64,000 bases of DNA from NCBI GenBank assembly GCA_963920705.1, contig OY987233.1, positions 2,091,001 to 2,155,000 of the forward strand, in the 5' to 3' direction. The translations under genes and the position numbers were made by a program. This DNA comes from Odiellus spinosus (Eukaryota > Arthropoda > Arachnida > Opiliones > Phalangiidae). The notes beneath the pieces are model-generated. The model worked only from the letters and a program-made list of their open reading frames with translations, did no database searches and was not told the DNA's origin. Shown here in pieces: positions 11,201 to 20,780 of this stretch; position 1 is the stretch's first letter, and each line of letters starts with the position of its first letter.

Positions 11201-12955
11201 GACCACGAAACATTCTTTTTGAATATCACTAAAGCTAACGAGTGCCCCGAAACTGTACCACAATGGCAGAAAGCGTATTCCGCGAAACAGCTATATCAAC
11301 TTCCTAGTCTACAACCCGAAGACTGGAGGCAACTAGTTAATAAGATGCGAACGAATGACCAACTATTTCAAACATTTTATAGGCAAGTATATCGAAAATA
11401 TTAAATTTAATATTTATCGCAACGCATATAGTCTTTCGCCGCAGTGGAGCCACGCACAAAAATAGTACGTTGATATTTGTTTCGTATTTCCGGAGAATGG
11501 GCGCCTCAAGCACCTGTATATATTTCATCCCTCATTAGAAAACGTTGAACCCGCAGCCAGGCTTAACGAGAAATTCAGTACATATTACCAAGAGCCGTAT
11601 ACGCCTATAAGCTAAGTCACGCGTTCGAATCGAAACGCTTCGTGTTTAACGAGAAAAATGTAATTGTACGCCTTCAAAGATGTTCAAAGGTACGGTTTTG
11701 TGGAAACCCTAGAATCATACCCTTACATCATCAAACCCTTTTAAATTAACTCTTATATAAACGTTTGTTATAAAATAAAATTTATAACATTTGTCAAAAG
11801 AAAAAAAAGATCGGACACGCTCCTCAATAAAAATATAATTGTAAAGAGCCCCTACACTCCCGAAATAGTTTCTCACGCTGTGGGAAAGAGGTTTCACGAT
11901 GAACAAGGAAAGTATTACGCAAATATGAATTACAAAAAATATTTATCGTCTTTTTTGATAATTACACAATTAGTTAATTTGAAAAATTCTTTCATTTAAT
12001 CGAAAACTCGCTTACGCCTTTGGTAATTAACCTCGGATAATCCAGAATAAGCGGTTAATTGAACTAAAACTCTTCGTAAACAAACTTAAAATGGCTAGAT
12101 GCTGTTTATTACTAAAATATATTTCATATATTCATACGATTATCTGATTTTTTTCGATTTGATTAATCGAAAATGTTTATTTTTTTATCGCAACTAAGGT
12201 ATCTTTTTAATTTTTTCACCACTTTATCAAACGGTGAAATTTTATCAAAACGTGAAGCACTTCAAAGTAGTATCAATTACCATTTGTGAATTTTGCTGAT
12301 GCGTTTGAAAGACACCAACTGTTGACAATTCGCTACACTTTTTTTTTACTTTGTTCCCTTAAATCCTTGATTCTTGAATGAAAATTCGAAATGCCGATGT
12401 TTCTCATTTTTAAATAGAGGTCCAATAAATTTCTCTGATCAGATGGAGTACGTTCTCGAGTCTTTGAGCCAGTCTGTCAAATTCTCATTATTACTTCACA
12501 TTGGTTAACAACCGAATACACAACTTACCACCACTCTTTCTTGATTTAGATTTGTTTCCAGTTCTGAGAAACAGTACTTTAGGCCCATCTTTTTGTTTGA
12601 ACCGGCATTGTTTTACTGATGCTATAAATCAAACATAATTGTCTAATTAAAAGCAAAAATATTTATTTTCATACCAAGAGGTGGTAAACAGTCACTGTAT
12701 ATTTTGATTTTACTTCTTGGAAAATTCCAACCTGAAATACATTGAAAATTAATAATTTGCTTATTTAAAATTATGAAACCAGGGCTATCCGATGGCCTTC
12801 TATTATCTAATAAGCTTGTCTTTTTCAGACTTTATTCAACACAAAGTGGTTATAACGAAAAGGTTTGCACTGGGGAGTGCCAAATGAATATAATCTGTGA
12901 TCTCAAATCGGCAATCAACGATCCATCTACTTGCAAACAAACCACCAAATTTTAA
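5272..12955 (+). CDS. Acid sphingomyelinase (sphingomyelin phosphodiesterase), nine exons, 5' end missing
   Basis: Hydrolyses sphingomyelin to ceramide and phosphocholine; family members are lysosomal or secreted zinc metallophosphoesterases. Predicted exons: 5272-5499, 8007-8176, 8237-8347, 8409-8489, 10622-10709, 10766-10848, 10934-11123, 11192-11382, 12829-12955. Together they give 1269 nt, all phases join, and they end in TAA (422 aa). The metal-binding motifs appear in order: [34 protein letters not shown]. The C-terminal Cys-rich end (CTGEC...CDLK) is typical of the family. GT-AG sites fit every intron except the last, which fits only a GC donor (AG|GCAAGT, 11383). The N-terminal signal peptide and saposin-B domain were not found, so the 5' end is missing from this model. 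Short introns are 56-85 nt; the long ones (2.5, 2.1 and 1.4 kb) contain repeats. The exon model is my inference from conserved motifs and splice phases. Confidence 0.9.
6775..7110. repeat. Degenerate tandem repeat, TTAGGTTAG/ACTAGCCCxxCCC units
   Basis: Within the first long sphingomyelinase intron, units of about 60-70 bp recur three to five times with decay: GGTTAGTTAATCACTC, then ACTAGCCC, CCCCTTTGTTATAT, then AGGTTAGG. Related units occur near 51700-51840 (opposite orientation) and, as short pieces, near 59820 and 60740, so this is a dispersed family with local tandem growth. Confidence 0.6.
7480..7877. mobile_element. hAT-type non-autonomous element with exact 8-bp target duplication
   Basis: The 398-bp element begins CAGTGTTGCCA and ends with the inverse of CAGCGTTGCCA. 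Both sides carry the same octamer GCCACGAG (7472-7479 and 7878-7885). CAGNG-type ends plus an 8-bp duplication are the signature of hAT-superfamily transposons. No ORF is present, so it would have been moved by a transposase encoded elsewhere. It sits in the first intron of the sphingomyelinase fragment. Confidence 0.85.
9478..9672. mobile_element. Palindromic MITE-like element in sphingomyelinase intron
   Basis: Left arm (AAATATTAAAC..., AAAACTTACTCGG, AAATAGGTTTAGCT) is repeated inverted at the right (AGCTAAACCTATTTC, CCGGGTAAGTTTT, GTTTAATATTT), giving imperfect arms of roughly 55 bp around an about 80-bp centre. No coding capacity. Target duplication not resolved. Confidence 0.65.
11383..12828 (+). 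other. Predicted GC-AG intron
   Basis: The only junction that keeps the sphingomyelinase frame (FYR|LYS) is AG|GCAAGT at 11383 to TTTTTCAG|AC at 12828. The nearby GT at 11387 would produce a stop after nine codons. GCAAGT is the usual extended consensus for the minor GC-AG class. The 1.4 kb inside shows no gene or clear repeat. Confidence 0.7.
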
Positions 12956-12984
12956 ACTTCATCCCAACGTGTTACATGAAACGA

Positions 12985-12990
12985 AATAAA
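12985..12990 (+). promoter_or_regulatory. Polyadenylation signal AATAAA
   Basis: AATAAA 30 nt after the sphingomyelinase stop codon; well placed to end that transcript. Confidence 0.55.
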
Positions 12991-13796
12991 ATCATTACTT
13001 AATAGCTGGAATTTGAGATTTTCTGATTTTTTTTTTTTTAATTAACGTGGTATTTTTCGACAATGGGCGATGAAAAATATTTCATTCATTTCAAGGTGAG
13101 CTAAAAGCGTAAAAGCTGCAATTTTGTTGGTTTTGCGCTCTTAAGAGTCAATTTTACGCTTGTTACGAATCGTTCTACAGGTTCTATATGATTTCCTAAA
13201 ATACGACAAGGCTTTCGTAGCTCACTCCCGTACATTTTGTTAAGGTGGTTCCACACGTGGCCCGCTTCGAACCCGTTCTCGGAAATCGTCCACACGAGGC
13301 AAAAAGGTGAACCCAGTGCGGTTTCGCACGCGTTTTCGCCTCTGTGTGGAAACAACTAGCCCACTTTCATTTAAAACGCGCCGGAACCGCTCCGAGAACG
13401 CTTCATGAAAATGGAATAAATACACGTAGTTTTACTGCTGTTTTTGAAATATAGAGCTATAAAAGGGCGCCAAAAGTTAACTAGCCAGAAAAAAATCTGC
13501 TTTCTAGAATTTTCCAATAGGGAGACCGCAAAGAGCATTTTTCCCCTTTACATCAAATCAAAGAATAGCAGCTTATAACAACAAATGTGACATTGGGACA
13601 TATTATTACTACAATAAATTAATAATACACGACGCTTATTCGAATATGAATTCAATTCATTTATGTTATGATGATATGTAAAAGATACCAACTGCGCTAA
13701 ATTTGGTTATTTTGTTCCTAGTTGACTAACAGTCCAACTTCCCATGTTCCCACGCCATAGCCTCTCGGCTCTCGCTCCCCTACTCCTACACCTATA
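12991..13796. other. Intergenic, no gene seen
   Basis: No supported gene. A small imperfect inverted repeat (GTGGTTCCACAC near 13246, GTGTGGAAACAAC near 13343) brackets a GC-richer stretch of about 115 bp whose open frames in both directions show no domain; possibly a short element. Confidence 0.5.
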
Positions 13797-14025
13797 GAGA
13801 CGAGTCGGGCCCACCATTTTAAAGACCCGACCCGAAAAAAATTTTACAAAAAAAAAACCCGACCCGGCCCGACCCGAAAACATTTTTAAAAAAAAAACCC
13901 GGCCCGACCCAAAAAACGGGGCTGACTAGTCCGTGAAAAGTCTGAAGATGACGTACTTTCCTCTCTCGCTTCTGTAACCAAAGATGCTAAGTTGCTAACC
14001 GTTTTTTGGTGCGCACTCACGTGAC

Positions 14026-14229
14026 TATTGAATTATAATCGTTGGATCATAAATAAAGAGACTATTGTGTTTTACTTTAGAACGAACATAGTTTTAATTC
14101 TTGCGAGCTACGCATCAGCTGAATGACTAAAGAGGTAAACAAAATACACGTACAATATGTGGCTCGGTATCGCCGTCTAGGTTACAAAAGTAGAAATAAC
14201 TTTGTACACCATTTTCAAATATATCAACA
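14026..14229 (-). repeat. copia 3' LTR
   Basis: 204 bp; on the minus strand it starts TGTTGATATA and ends ATTCAATA. The partner LTR is at 18368-18571. Confidence 0.95.
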
Positions 14230-14241
14230 CCCCTCCTCAAA
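14230..14241 (-). promoter_or_regulatory. copia polypurine tract
   Basis: On the minus strand TTTGAGGAGGGG directly precedes the 3' LTR; this is the usual site and composition of the plus-strand primer. Confidence 0.8.
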
Positions 14242-14285
14242 GTTATACTCTTCTTAATTAAACAATTTTTTTTTTTTTTTTTTTT

Positions 14286-17200
14286 TTAAGAATATAGTCC
14301 GATCATTGATGCCAGTTCGTGAGTCTTAATTCTACCGAGGGCTTTGGTCAGTAGGTCTGCAACCATGATTTCTGTTGGACAATATTGAAAAATCATGTCA
14401 TTTCGCAAATCTTTTACAAAATGATGTTTGGTATCAATGTGTTTCGTACGCAAGGTTACACTTTCACTATCAATCATCTTTAAACAACTTTGGTTGTCTT
14501 CATAGATTGTAGTCGTTACTTTCTCGTGCTTTAAATCTTGCAGTATTTGCTTCAACCACAGTGCTTCTCGGCAAGTTTCCGCCAGAGCAATGTATTCGGC
14601 CTCTGTGGAAGAAAGTGCTACAATTGTTTGTTTTCTGCTGGCCCAGCTTATGGTTGCACCATAGTATTGGAAAACAAAACCAGAGTTCGATTTCCTATCA
14701 TTTAAATCACCCGCCCAGTCGGCGTCGGCATACCCAATGAGGGTGGTAATCTGATTATCTTCGTTTCCAAGTTTCAACTTAAGGAATTGAGTGTATTTCA
14801 AATATCGCATCAGTCTTTTAACAGCGGCCCAATCTTTTTGGGATGGTTCTGTTATTTTTCGACTTAAGATTGAAACAATTACGGCGATGTCAGGGCGTGT
14901 GCATGTTGCAATGTATAGCAAACATCCTATGGCTTGGCGATAAACGTCCTTTACACTTATGTCCATTAGTTCGGTTTGCAAGGCGTTTTTCGTGTCCTTT
15001 ATATACCCTATGTCCATGGGCGCCTTTGCTGGCTTTGCCTCCGCCATACCAAAACGTTTCAAAACGGTTTCAATATAATTAGCTTGATGTATGCTAAATA
15101 TTTCATTACTGTCGCGTTGTATTTCAATACCTAAGTAGAATTTTAAGTCTCCGAGGTTTACTATGTCAAAATGCTGTGCTAAAAATTCGAAAATTTCATT
15201 GACTATGTCATCATTTGGTGCAATGGTCAGTAAGTCATCTACGTAGATGAAAACGTAGCACCAGTCATTTCTGATTCCTTTTGAATATAAGCATTTATCA
15301 GCCACTCCTCGCGACCAACCATCAACTATGAGAACGTCGTTTAATGTCTCATTCCAATTACGTGCAGACTGCTTTAGACCATAAATGCTTCGATGTAGTT
15401 TGCATACTAGTTTATTGGTATCCGTGGTCGTGAAGCCAGGAGGTTGTTTCATATACAATTCTTCTTCTAAATTGCTATTTAAGAAAGCAGTTTTTATGTC
15501 GAAGTGTTTTACCTTCATCTTCTTGTGTCCAGCAAGCGCCAACAAAGTTCGAAACGTTGATTGTCGTCCGACAGGTGCGAATACAGCATCGTATTCAGTT
15601 CCAAATTTTTGGGAGTAGCCGAAAGCTACTAGCCTTGCTTTGTATCGAATAACTTCCCCTTTTGAGTCTAATTTAGTTTTAAAAACCCACTTACACCCTA
15701 TGGGCTTTTTGCCATCAGGTAACTCTGTTAGAGTCCAAGTGTTCATTTCCTTGAGTGATTTTAATTCTTCAGTCATCGCGTCTTTCCACGCGCTTTGTTG
15801 AGGGCTTGCTAAAGCCTCTTCTATGTTACTTGGATCTGTGTAAGGAGTGTTTTCCTTTGCTAGCATTACTTCAATTAGTCTCTTAGGAGCCTGTCCTTTA
15901 CTTGATCGTGTGGAGCGTCTTACGCCGTCCACATTGGTATTCGTCACGTCATTTTCTTCCGCTTCACCTACCACTAAGTCGCCGGTAATTTCTTCCAATT
16001 CAGAAGCTTCGCTTTCATTTACCAAGGTTACGTCTTCCGTGTTAGTGGGATCTTCTGGTACCATAGATGTTACGTTTTCTTTTGAATCATGAACGACGCA
16101 GTTCTCTTCTATAAACCTTACGTCTCTGCTTAGAGTCACAGCATTCGTTGTTGTGTCTAAAAGTCTATAGGCTTTGGAACCGTCTTCATATCCGACGAAG
16201 ATTAATTTCTTTGCCTTTAGGTCTAGTTTTCTGCGTCTTTCATCTGGTACATGAGCATACGCGAGACATCCGAAGACACGAATATGCTTTAAGTCAGGTT
16301 TGGTGCCATACCACAGTTCAAAAGGTGTTTTTTCGATTGCTCTGCTCGGTAATCTATTTTGTAGGTACGTAGCTGTAGTTACAGCCTCGCCCCAGTAGCA
16401 GTTGGGTAGTTTTGCATCCTTTAACATGCTTCGGGCCATTTCTATGAGCGACCTATTCTTTCTTTCCGCCACCCCGTTTTGCTGCGGAGTATAAGGAGCT
16501 GTTAACTCCCATTCAATCCCTTCATTGCGAAGAAAGTCTTTGAGTGCTTTATTTACATACTCTCCCCCTCTATCTGAACGAAAGCTTTTGGGTTTTTGCT
16601 TATATTTCGTTTCACAGAGTCTGACAAAAGTCTTAATGTTTTCTGTGACTTCACTTTTATGCTTGAGTAGTGCAATTGTCGTATATCGACTGTGATCATC
16701 GATCAGCGTGAGAATATATCTTTTCCCACCTGGCGTCATGGTTTGCATTGGACCACATACATCCGTGTGGATTAAATTTAAAATTGTTTTTGATCTAGTA
16801 GTAGATGTTGGGAAAGGTAATCGTGCCATTTTGGTCTCAATGCAGGTTTCGCAAACCTTCACAGTATCACATTTTGTGATCTTCATTCCTTTTCCAAGCT
16901 CTGAATTCTGTAGTACTTTAATAGCGTCAGGGTGTCTATGCCCCATTCGTTTATGCCAGACATGAATGCAAGTGTTTGCAACTTCATTCCGTATTAAGCT
17001 TGCGTCACTTCGGACATTCAACCTAAAGAGATCGTCTTGACATGATGCTGTAGCCACAATACTCTTCTTCTGATTATATATTGTGCATCCAGTCATGTTG
17101 AACTCAACTAGCAAACCTTGTTTAACTAATTTCTGAACAGACAACAAACTTCCCTTTAGTTTCGGCACAAACAAAACATCTTTCACGTCAACTTGCACTA

Positions 17201-18245
17201 AGTCTTGTTTATCAACTAAACAGCTTAATGTTCCATTACCCTTGCCAGCAACTAAAAGAGTATTACCATCTGCGGTAAAGACTTTATCAACAAAAGATTC
17301 ATCTAAGTATTTAAAAAAACTTTTGTCATGTGTCATATGACACGTTGCCCCAGAGTCTATAAACCAGCAATCTTCAAATTCTCTGGTTGAAATCTTAAAT
17401 GCTGTAAAGGTAGGATTATTGCTCGTTTGTGCCTTTTCCTGAGTTTGCGAAGTTTGCCCTTGTTTGGCTATTGTTGCGTGTTCTTTTCCGCCATAATAGC
17501 CTTTCCTTTTCTTGGCTTTATAAATGAAGCAATCTTTCTTCATGTGACCTTCTTTGTTACATTCATAACATTTAACCTTTTTTTGTGGTTGCCTTGCATT
17601 CCCAATTTTACTGCTAATTCTTTCGCCATACGTTTGTAAAACTGTCTGTGTTTCATTTCGCGAATGAGCTTTACCATTTGATTCTTCTCTACGTTGATAT
17701 TCGTCTAATAGTTTCCCTTTCACCAACTCTAGTGTTAGGTCGGTCTCGTCTCTCGTTTCTAATGCTATAATTAAGGTTTCATAACTTTCCGGAAGACTGC
17801 ATAATAATAATGCAACAATCAAGTTTTCTTTCAAGTGTTCTCCTAAACCTCTTAAACGGTCTACTATATCTAGCATTGATTCGAGATGTGTTTCCATATC
17901 GCCTGATTCAGGTAATTGACTCCTACACAGTCTTTTTAATAGGAATACTTTATTGCACAACGTACTTTTTTGATGATACTGTTGAAGAGCATCCCAGACG
18001 TCAGAAGCTGTCGTTTTATCCCGTATGTGCATTAGTTGCGAATCTTCTACTTGCAAGCCAATTGTTGCTCTCGCTTTACCGTCTTGTTTGTTCCAAGTGG
18101 TAGTCAAAGGTTCTGGCGCAGGTTCATCTATAACATGCCATAAGTCCTCTTTTATCAACTGCATTTCCATCTTGAATTTCCATGTTTGATAATTTGAGCC
18201 ATTCAGCTTAGCAAACTGTACTTTCATTGTTGTAGAAGCCATCAT
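14286..18245 (-). CDS. copia Gag-Pol polyprotein, 1319 aa
   Basis: One uninterrupted frame encodes the whole polyprotein. Order of domains: Gag with zinc knuckle (CYECNKEGHMKKDC, residues 226-239); aspartic protease (DSGATCHM, 297-304); integrase with an HHCC-like zinc region (about 430-470) and catalytic residues around D495 (HTDVCGP), D558 (RSDRGGEY) and E595 (VAERKN); reverse transcriptase with YVDDLL at 1001; RNase H with ADADWAG (about 1173) and SSTEAEYIAL (about 1212). This Gag-PR-IN-RT-RH order defines Ty1/copia. Length is usual for compact insect copia elements. The first two codons are both ATG, and either could be the start. Expression would come from the LTR at 18368-18571. Confidence 0.96.
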   Translation of the reverse strand: MMASTTMKVQFAKLNGSNYQTWKFKMEMQLIKEDLWHVIDEPAPEPLTTTWNKQDGKARATIGLQVEDSQLMHIRDKTTASDVWDALQQYHQKSTLCNKVFLLKRLCRSQLPESGDMETHLESMLDIVDRLRGLGEHLKENLIVALLLCSLPESYETLIIALETRDETDLTLELVKGKLLDEYQRREESNGKAHSRNETQTVLQTYGERISSKIGNARQPQKKVKCYECNKEGHMKKDCFIYKAKKRKGYYGGKEHATIAKQGQTSQTQEKAQTSNNPTFTAFKISTREFEDCWFIDSGATCHMTHDKSFFKYLDESFVDKVFTADGNTLLVAGKGNGTLSCLVDKQDLVQVDVKDVLFVPKLKGSLLSVQKLVKQGLLVEFNMTGCTIYNQKKSIVATASCQDDLFRLNVRSDASLIRNEVANTCIHVWHKRMGHRHPDAIKVLQNSELGKGMKITKCDTVKVCETCIETKMARLPFPTSTTRSKTILNLIHTDVCGPMQTMTPGGKRYILTLIDDHSRYTTIALLKHKSEVTENIKTFVRLCETKYKQKPKSFRSDRGGEYVNKALKDFLRNEGIEWELTAPYTPQQNGVAERKNRSLIEMARSMLKDAKLPNCYWGEAVTTATYLQNRLPSRAIEKTPFELWYGTKPDLKHIRVFGCLAYAHVPDERRRKLDLKAKKLIFVGYEDGSKAYRLLDTTTNAVTLSRDVRFIEENCVVHDSKENVTSMVPEDPTNTEDVTLVNESEASELEEITGDLVVGEAEENDVTNTNVDGVRRSTRSSKGQAPKRLIEVMLAKENTPYTDPSNIEEALASPQQSAWKDAMTEELKSLKEMNTWTLTELPDGKKPIGCKWVFKTKLDSKGEVIRYKARLVAFGYSQKFGTEYDAVFAPVGRQSTFRTLLALAGHKKMKVKHFDIKTAFLNSNLEEELYMKQPPGFTTTDTNKLVCKLHRSIYGLKQSARNWNETLNDVLIVDGWSRGVADKCLYSKGIRNDWCYVFIYVDDLLTIAPNDDIVNEIFEFLAQHFDIVNLGDLKFYLGIEIQRDSNEIFSIHQANYIETVLKRFGMAEAKPAKAPMDIGYIKDTKNALQTELMDISVKDVYRQAIGCLLYIATCTRPDIAVIVSILSRKITEPSQKDWAAVKRLMRYLKYTQFLKLKLGNEDNQITTLIGYADADWAGDLNDRKSNSGFVFQYYGATISWASRKQTIVALSSTEAEYIALAETCREALWLKQILQDLKHEKVTTTIYEDNQSCLKMIDSESVTLRTKHIDTKHHFVKDLRNDMIFQYCPTEIMVADLLTKALGRIKTHELASMIGLYS

Positions 18246-18350
18246 TCAAAGCCTTCAAGAAGCCTTGGTCGAATCAAACTAAATCTTAAAATACGAAAAA
18301 TTTCCAACCTTGTCATAAGTTAAAATCACTTGGTTATTTTCGCCTAACGT

Positions 18351-18367
18351 GTTCTGGACCCATAACC
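18351..18367 (-). promoter_or_regulatory. copia primer-binding site, initiator-tRNA-Met fragment type
   Basis: Directly after the 5' LTR the minus strand reads GGTTATGGGTCCAG, very close to the Drosophila copia site that pairs with an internal fragment of initiator methionine tRNA rather than with the tRNA 3' end. Confidence 0.75.
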
Positions 18368-18571
18368 TATTGAATTATAATCGTTGGATCATAAATAAAG
18401 AGACTATTGTGTTTTACTTTAGAACGAACATAGTTTTAATTCTTGCGAGCTACGCATCAGCTGAATGACTAAAGATGTAAACAAAATACACGTACAATAT
18501 GTGGCTCGGTATCGCCGTCTAGGTTACAAAAGTAGAAATAACTTTGTACACCATTTTCAAATATATCAACA
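18368..18571 (-). repeat. copia 5' LTR
   Basis: 204 bp, nearly identical to 14026-14229. Being at the 5' end, it would carry the promoter of the element. Confidence 0.95.
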
Positions 18572-19385
18572 GTGACATACTTACATCATCTAGCCTTAGA
18601 CTCTTAGCTTAAATGCTTTAGTCTGCTCTCTCCTTCTCTAGCAAGGAGTCACGTAGCATGCACGAAAATGGACGCGCATTAGAAAATATATTAACAGCCA
18701 AGCGCGAAAAAAAGGGGGTATTGGACGCAGAAGCTGAGTTTGAACGACACAAGTTATAACGTGTGGCCGCCATTCCATCCCCCCTTAATATTCCATGGCG
18801 ACGCCAAGTAGGAAAATGATAACTGCACTCACAGGTCAATGCAGATGTCACACTGTGGGAGCATGGGGTAGGGGATGGGATGGTTTAAGAGCCGTAATTC
18901 CCATGAAGTAAGACGTTTTCCTGAGCGGACGTGCGCCCAAGAGCTAGGGCTAGAGGTATATGTAGAATTGTAGATACTAGGCTACTAGCTAAATGGTATT
19001 TAGAGATTAGACTAGAGTCGAGTTATTTCATAAATAAAGCTGACTCGACTCAACCCGAATATTTTAAGGCAAAGAAAAAATCCGACCCGAATATTTTTAG
19101 GCGAAGAAAAAACCCGACCCGAATATTTAAGCCGAAGAAAAAACCCGACCCGGCCCGGGCCCGATTGAAAATGAGCCCGACCCGATATGAATTTCACGAA
19201 ATAAAAGCCCGACCCGACCCAACCCGGAATAATTTTTTTAATTTTGTGCCCGACCCGACCCGAAACGGGTTCGGGTCGGGTCGAAAAAACCGTATTTAAT
19301 CGGGGGCCCGACTCGTCTCTAGATTATATTCCTAATCCTAACCTCCTATAGTTTTAGTTTACGTAAAACGTAAGTCGTAAGCCAC

Positions 19386-19570
19386 GTGTTATTTTTCGGG
19401 CCCGGCCGGGCCGGATCCACAACTCCGCAATTCCAATCGGGCCGGGCCGGACCGGGCCTACAACTTCAGAATTTCCAATCGCGCCGGACCTGGCCTACAA
19501 CTCCGCAATTCCAATCGGGCTTTTTTCATCAGGCTCGGATCGGGCCTGAAAAAGTCGGCCCGTGCAGGTC
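19386..19570. repeat. GGGCCGGGCC tandem repeat
   Basis: About three 55-60 bp units of AATTCCAATCGGGCC, then GGGCCGGAC, then TACAACTCCGC, with decay. GC-rich, no protein domain. It lies just outside the CCCGACCC element and may be a related composition island. Confidence 0.6.
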
Positions 19571-20780
19571 TCTGAAACTAACTCTAGATTTTTCAGTCGG
19601 TTTAGAGGTTAGTCACAAATAATCAACAGCTCTCCCAGCTAATTCAAAACCCCGAAAAAAAAAAAAGAAAAAAAAAACAGTATATCTTCTTCAGGCGCGG
19701 GAAATCAAGAATCGGTCCCAAACCGGCTAAATACAACTAATGTTTGCTTGTATTTCAATATATATTGTTTTTTCTATACAGAATATATTAGTGTGTCTCT
19801 CCTTGTTAATTATACGATATTTCTAATATCAATAAAGCTATTATTAGTGTACTCTTTAAAAATATTCGTTATTTAAGTAAGTAGTCCGTGGTTGAGCGAA
19901 ATATAAAATAAAACAAAAGTGTGAAATATTGTAAAAAGTTGACTTTGTCAAACACCGAATTTGCCCGCTCAATCTCGATAGAGCCTATCATTTTAGTAGC
20001 AGACGATAAATCGGACAAAAGTCAAAATGCGAAAACAAGTTCATAAAGTGGTTGGGCGGAGAATAGTTAGACTATTGAAGAACAAGCATTAAGCCTGGTC
20101 AGCAGATATCAGGGATACTAAATTTTGGTTAGGAAAAACATGAAAATGTAATGGGCAATAAAGAAATTAAAATGCTTTGTCTCAGATCCTTCAATTCTAG
20201 AGTTCTCACAAAATTTTTCAATTATAATACTACGAAAGAACACGTAATTTTAAATTTTTAAGAACTTTTTAAATAAATTTTAAGATAATCTTAAGTAAAT
20301 ATAAGCAAAATGAAGGAGGATGTTATGGGGATTTTTATAAAAAAATTTGAGTAAATTCCAAGGAACGTTGAAGGAAATTTAAAGACTTTAGTTTTATTGG
20401 AACTTGAATTTAATTTTGTTTGCATTTCAATGAAATTTTAAAGGAATTTGAAATTTTAGTGGAATAATAAGGACATGTAAAAGGAATTTTATTGTTATTT
20501 TAATAATTATTTTTACAAGTTTTAATGGAATTTTAAGGAAATTTGTAACAACTCGCGATAGAATGTAAGAGATAAAATGAAGTAACTTGGAAAACATGAA
20601 CTTCAATAACTTGATCTCGAAAAACTTGAACTACACAAACTCGATCTAGAAAATCTTCAACATGAAAAATATCTCTTAACTTAAATAAATAAAAAAAATA
20701 ACTTTGAGTAAATTTATTCAATGTTATTTTTTAAATGTTTTCTTTTTTTAAATAAAAGCATGAGGGCTATAAGTCTCATA
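19571..20780. other. AT-rich intergenic, no gene seen
   Basis: Contains an A-rich run near 19654 and loosely repeated AAGGAATTTT words between 20290 and 20540. No supported ORF. Confidence 0.5.

Larger units (their letters stand above)
14026..18571 (-). mobile_element. Complete Ty1/copia LTR retrotransposon
   Basis: A 4546-bp element on the minus strand with two 204-bp LTRs that differ at one visible position (near 14133 versus 18475), flanked by a 5-bp target duplication GTGAC (14021-14025, 18572-18576). Next to the 5' LTR is a primer-binding site and next to the 3' LTR a polypurine tract. The single long ORF is open from Gag to RNase H. Near-identical LTRs and an open frame indicate a recent insertion that may still be competent, though activity cannot be judged from sequence. 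Pseudovirus-like element; described only. Confidence 0.96.
13797..19319. mobile_element. CCCGACCC-rich non-autonomous element with TA flanks, split by copia
   Basis: GAGACGAGTCGGGCCC at 13797 is matched by its inverse GGGCCCGACTCGTCTC ending at 19319, and TA lies directly outside each end. Just inside both ends are degenerate runs of CCCGACCCG mixed with A-rich spacers (13826-13920 and 19035-19280). Removing the copia insertion leaves about 970 bp with no domain-bearing ORF. The base composition is very unlike its AT-rich surroundings. It is probably a non-autonomous terminal-inverted-repeat element; superfamily not determined. Confidence 0.6.

Noticed and set aside
15847-16092. Plus-strand frames within 14843-18103
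   Set aside because: Antisense shadows of the copia polyprotein.
18931-19299. 122-aa Arg/Pro-rich frame
   Set aside because: A translation of the CCCGACCC repeat; an equally long antisense frame exists.
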